This document shows positions 5,112-6,281 of a stretch of 6,281 nt of DNA, one piece after another. Made by a program: the position numbers and the translations under genes. The stretch comes from Patescibacteria group bacterium UBA6102. GTDB lineage: Bacteria; Patescibacteriota; Minisyncoccia; Minisyncoccales; UBA5738. Position 1 is the stretch's first letter, and the number at the start of each line of letters is the position of its first letter. Where the stretch lies: contig DIWQ01000003.1 of NCBI GenBank assembly GCA_002423555.1, positions 1 to 6,281 of the forward strand, written 5' to 3'. The notes under the pieces were generated by a model. The model was given only the letters and a program-made list of their open reading frames with translations. It made no database searches and was not told the origin of the DNA.

Positions 5112-5828
5112 TTACCGGTTTTCGGCGCGGGGCGTGCCGCCGGGAAGCGCCGATGTTTGCCAGCCCAATTCCGCCCGGCGGAACATTGTTTTCTTGGAAA
5201 GATTGTCGCCGGCCGGCCATTTGGCCGGCGCCATCGCCGCATCGGCCAAGCGGCAGTTATCGTCAAACAAATAGAGCGCTTCGTTTTGGTTGCCCAAAGC
5301 TCCTTTATAGATTTTATCGGCGGCGGCTTGCGGCGCGGAATCGTCATCGGTGCGCTCCAATAGATACAATCCTTGCGGCAGTAAAGTTTCATCGCCGGTG
5401 AAAACAACTTTGATCTTCCGGTTTTTGTTCTGCAATTGCCAGCCGGCAAGACTGATTTCTTGGCCGGAAATATTTTTCAATTCAATCCATTCGTCGCTGT
5501 AATTGACCGCCGTCCCCATCCAAGCGATTTCGTTGATGATCACCGATTTTTGCGCCGCCACTGGCGCGGCGGCAAAATCGCACCAGACTACCGGCGCTGT
5601 TTTTTCGGTTTTGGCCGGCGCGTTTTTCGTCCCCGCGTCTTCCCGCTCCGGCAAAGCTTCCGTGCGCGGCTTGATTTCCGTCCAGCCGCTCCCGTACCAG
5701 GCGCCGCCCAAGTTCGCGCTCAAAAAACCGGCGCCGTGTTGGCGCCACAACAATGTTCCTCCGGCCAAAAACCCAACGAACAGCGCGCCGATCACCGCCG
5801 CTTGTTTTTTGGACAAATAAAATGGCAT
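5112..5828 (-). CDS. Membrane-anchored lamin-tail-domain (LTD) protein
   Basis: 238 residues. A short basic N-terminus (LSKK) and one hydrophobic segment at about 9-27 (QAAVIGALFVGFLAGGTLL) act as a signal anchor. A Pro/Ala/Lys linker follows (50-92). The LTD beta-sandwich is about 95-208: SVIINEIAWMGT (95-106), DEWIELKNISGQEISLAGWQL (112-132), and the late LGNQNEALYLFDD strand pair. The C-terminus, WQTSALPGGTPRAEN, is the usual LTD closing motif. LTDs in CPR bacteria are extracytoplasmic modules of uncertain role, often attached to nucleases or surface proteins; no enzymatic domain is present here. ATG at 5826-5828 is used. A TTG four codons upstream (5838-5840) is also open but lies inside a palindrome, and neither has a Shine-Dalgarno. 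It follows the HtrA-like gene by 49 nt with no terminator, so co-transcription is likely. Confidence 0.85.
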   Translation of the reverse strand: MPFYLSKKQAAVIGALFVGFLAGGTLLWRQHGAGFLSANLGGAWYGSGWTEIKPRTEALPEREDAGTKNAPAKTEKTAPVVWCDFAAAPVAAQKSVIINEIAWMGTAVNYSDEWIELKNISGQEISLAGWQLQNKNRKIKVVFTGDETLLPQGLYLLERTDDDSAPQAAADKIYKGALGNQNEALYLFDDNCRLADAAMAPAKWPAGDNLSKKTMFRRAELGWQTSALPGGTPRAENR

Positions 5829-5835
5829 ATTAAAA

Positions 5836-5849
5836 CGCAAATATTTGCG
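5836..5849. repeat. Perfect 14-bp palindrome in front of the LTD gene
   Basis: CGCAAATATTTGCG is fully symmetric and lies 7 bp upstream of the LTD start codon, between it and the HtrA-like gene. It could be an operator or a small translation-blocking hairpin, or chance. Confidence 0.45.
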
Positions 5850-5877
5850 CGGATGGCCTGCTTCCGGAGAGCAGCTT

Positions 5878-6281
5878 CTACAAGTCAGCGGCCTTTTTGA
5901 TCTTGGCCACTGAAATCACCGCAACTTGCCCCGATTCGGCCACTTGGGCGATCCCCAGAAAATTACCCTCAATGTCAAACACCGGCGCGCCCGCGGAAGC
6001 GGCATCTTCGTAAATGTTGGTCACAATCTTATCGCCGGAAACCGCGCGCACCGTCCCTTCGTTGGCAAAAAATTCGCCGGACGGCAACGCGCCGACCAAA
6101 AAAATCCGCTCTCCCAGCGGCAAATCCTCCTGTTGATAAAATCCCGCGGTAAATAAATCCGTGTCATTCAAACGAAAAATCGCCAAATTTGCATCCTTGT
6201 CGCGCTTCACCACCTCAAAGCCAATCTTTTCGCCGGCGGAAAAAACTTCCGCCGCGGCGCCGGCCGGATAGGCGCTGTTTA
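5878..6281 (-). CDS. HtrA/trypsin-fold serine protease-like protein, C-terminal part, catalytic residues apparently altered
   Basis: The gene enters from the right edge; 133 residues are readable back to NSAYPAGAAAEVF, so the GTG at 6213 is internal and not the start. The pattern is the second half of an HtrA-like chymotrypsin fold: FEVVKRDKDANLAIFRL corresponds to the Asp strand (vvxxDxxxDLAvLkl), LGERIFLVGALPSGEFFANEGTVRAVSGD to the middle hairpin, and DAASAGAPVFDIEGNFLGIAQV to the nucleophile region (GNSGGPvxnxxGxviGi). The residue normally Asp before LA is Asn, and the GxSGGP motif reads ASAGAP. The protein may therefore be an inactive pseudoprotease; the His region is outside the window. 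There is no PDZ domain: it stops shortly after the protease fold (KIKKAADL). It ends at TAG, 49 nt before the LTD gene. The fold is fairly sure, the loss of activity less so. Confidence 0.8.
   Translation of the reverse strand, partial: NSAYPAGAAAEVFSAGEKIGFEVVKRDKDANLAIFRLNDTDLFTAGFYQQEDLPLGERIFLVGALPSGEFFANEGTVRAVSGDKIVTNIYEDAASAGAPVFDIEGNFLGIAQVAESGQVAVISVAKIKKAADL

Noticed and set aside
2727..5900. Many long open frames on the plus strand (for example 2727-3362, 4286-5065, 5436-5900)
   Set aside because: They run antisense to genes with clear domains, have Arg/His/Phe-rich composition typical of shadow frames, and show no recognisable motif or ribosome-binding site.

Overview
The window looks like a piece of a Candidate Phyla Radiation (Patescibacteria, most likely Parcubacteria-type) genome. 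This rests on the protein set: a peptidoglycan-binding-like secreted surface protein with an Ala-rich signal peptide and GTT linkers, a DUF5667-type membrane protein next to an ECF sigma factor, a lamin-tail-domain (LTD) protein, a DeoR-type winged-helix protein whose N-terminus contains IYEITLLFPKKEPL, and a REP-associated tyrosine transposase (RAYT). The assignment is by recognition only; no search was run. All seven genes lie on the minus strand, so transcription runs from position 6281 toward 1. Two genes are cut by the window edges.

Layout in order of transcription. (1) 6281-5878: C-terminal part of an HtrA/trypsin-fold protein whose visible catalytic positions look degenerate. (2) 5828-5112: membrane-anchored LTD protein, 49 nt downstream and probably co-transcribed. 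(3) 5111-4829: a gap holding a structured palindromic element of about 130 bp (4935-5071), a pair of 12-bp direct repeats and a good sigma70-type promoter. (4) 4828-4100: winged-helix regulator with the only clear Shine-Dalgarno in the window. (5) 4019-3507: ECF sigma factor, with a promoter placed so that the mRNA would be leaderless or nearly so. (6) 3506-3402: a perfect GGGTC/GACCC palindrome and an ECF-type promoter, TGTAAC-N16-CGTC. (7) 3401-2628: single-pass DUF5667 protein with anti-sigma-like topology. (8) 2627-2383: a perfect 17-bp-stem hairpin and an inverted repeat just upstream of the next gene. (9) 2382-310: a 690-residue secreted peptidoglycan-binding/S-layer-like protein, followed by an intrinsic terminator. 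(10) 309-96: a nested palindromic REP doublet with perfect 27-bp arms. (11) 95-1: the N-terminus of a RAYT.

Taken together, 4828-310 reads as a cell-envelope regulation locus: a DNA-binding regulator, an ECF sigma factor, its probable membrane partner and a large surface protein. The ECF-type promoter in front of the DUF5667 gene suggests a feedback circuit. The second theme is palindromic DNA: a RAYT with its likely cognate REP doublet at the left end, plus two unrelated GGGTC-type palindromic elements in other gaps, which suggests more than one REP/MITE family in this genome. Most genes have no recognisable Shine-Dalgarno.
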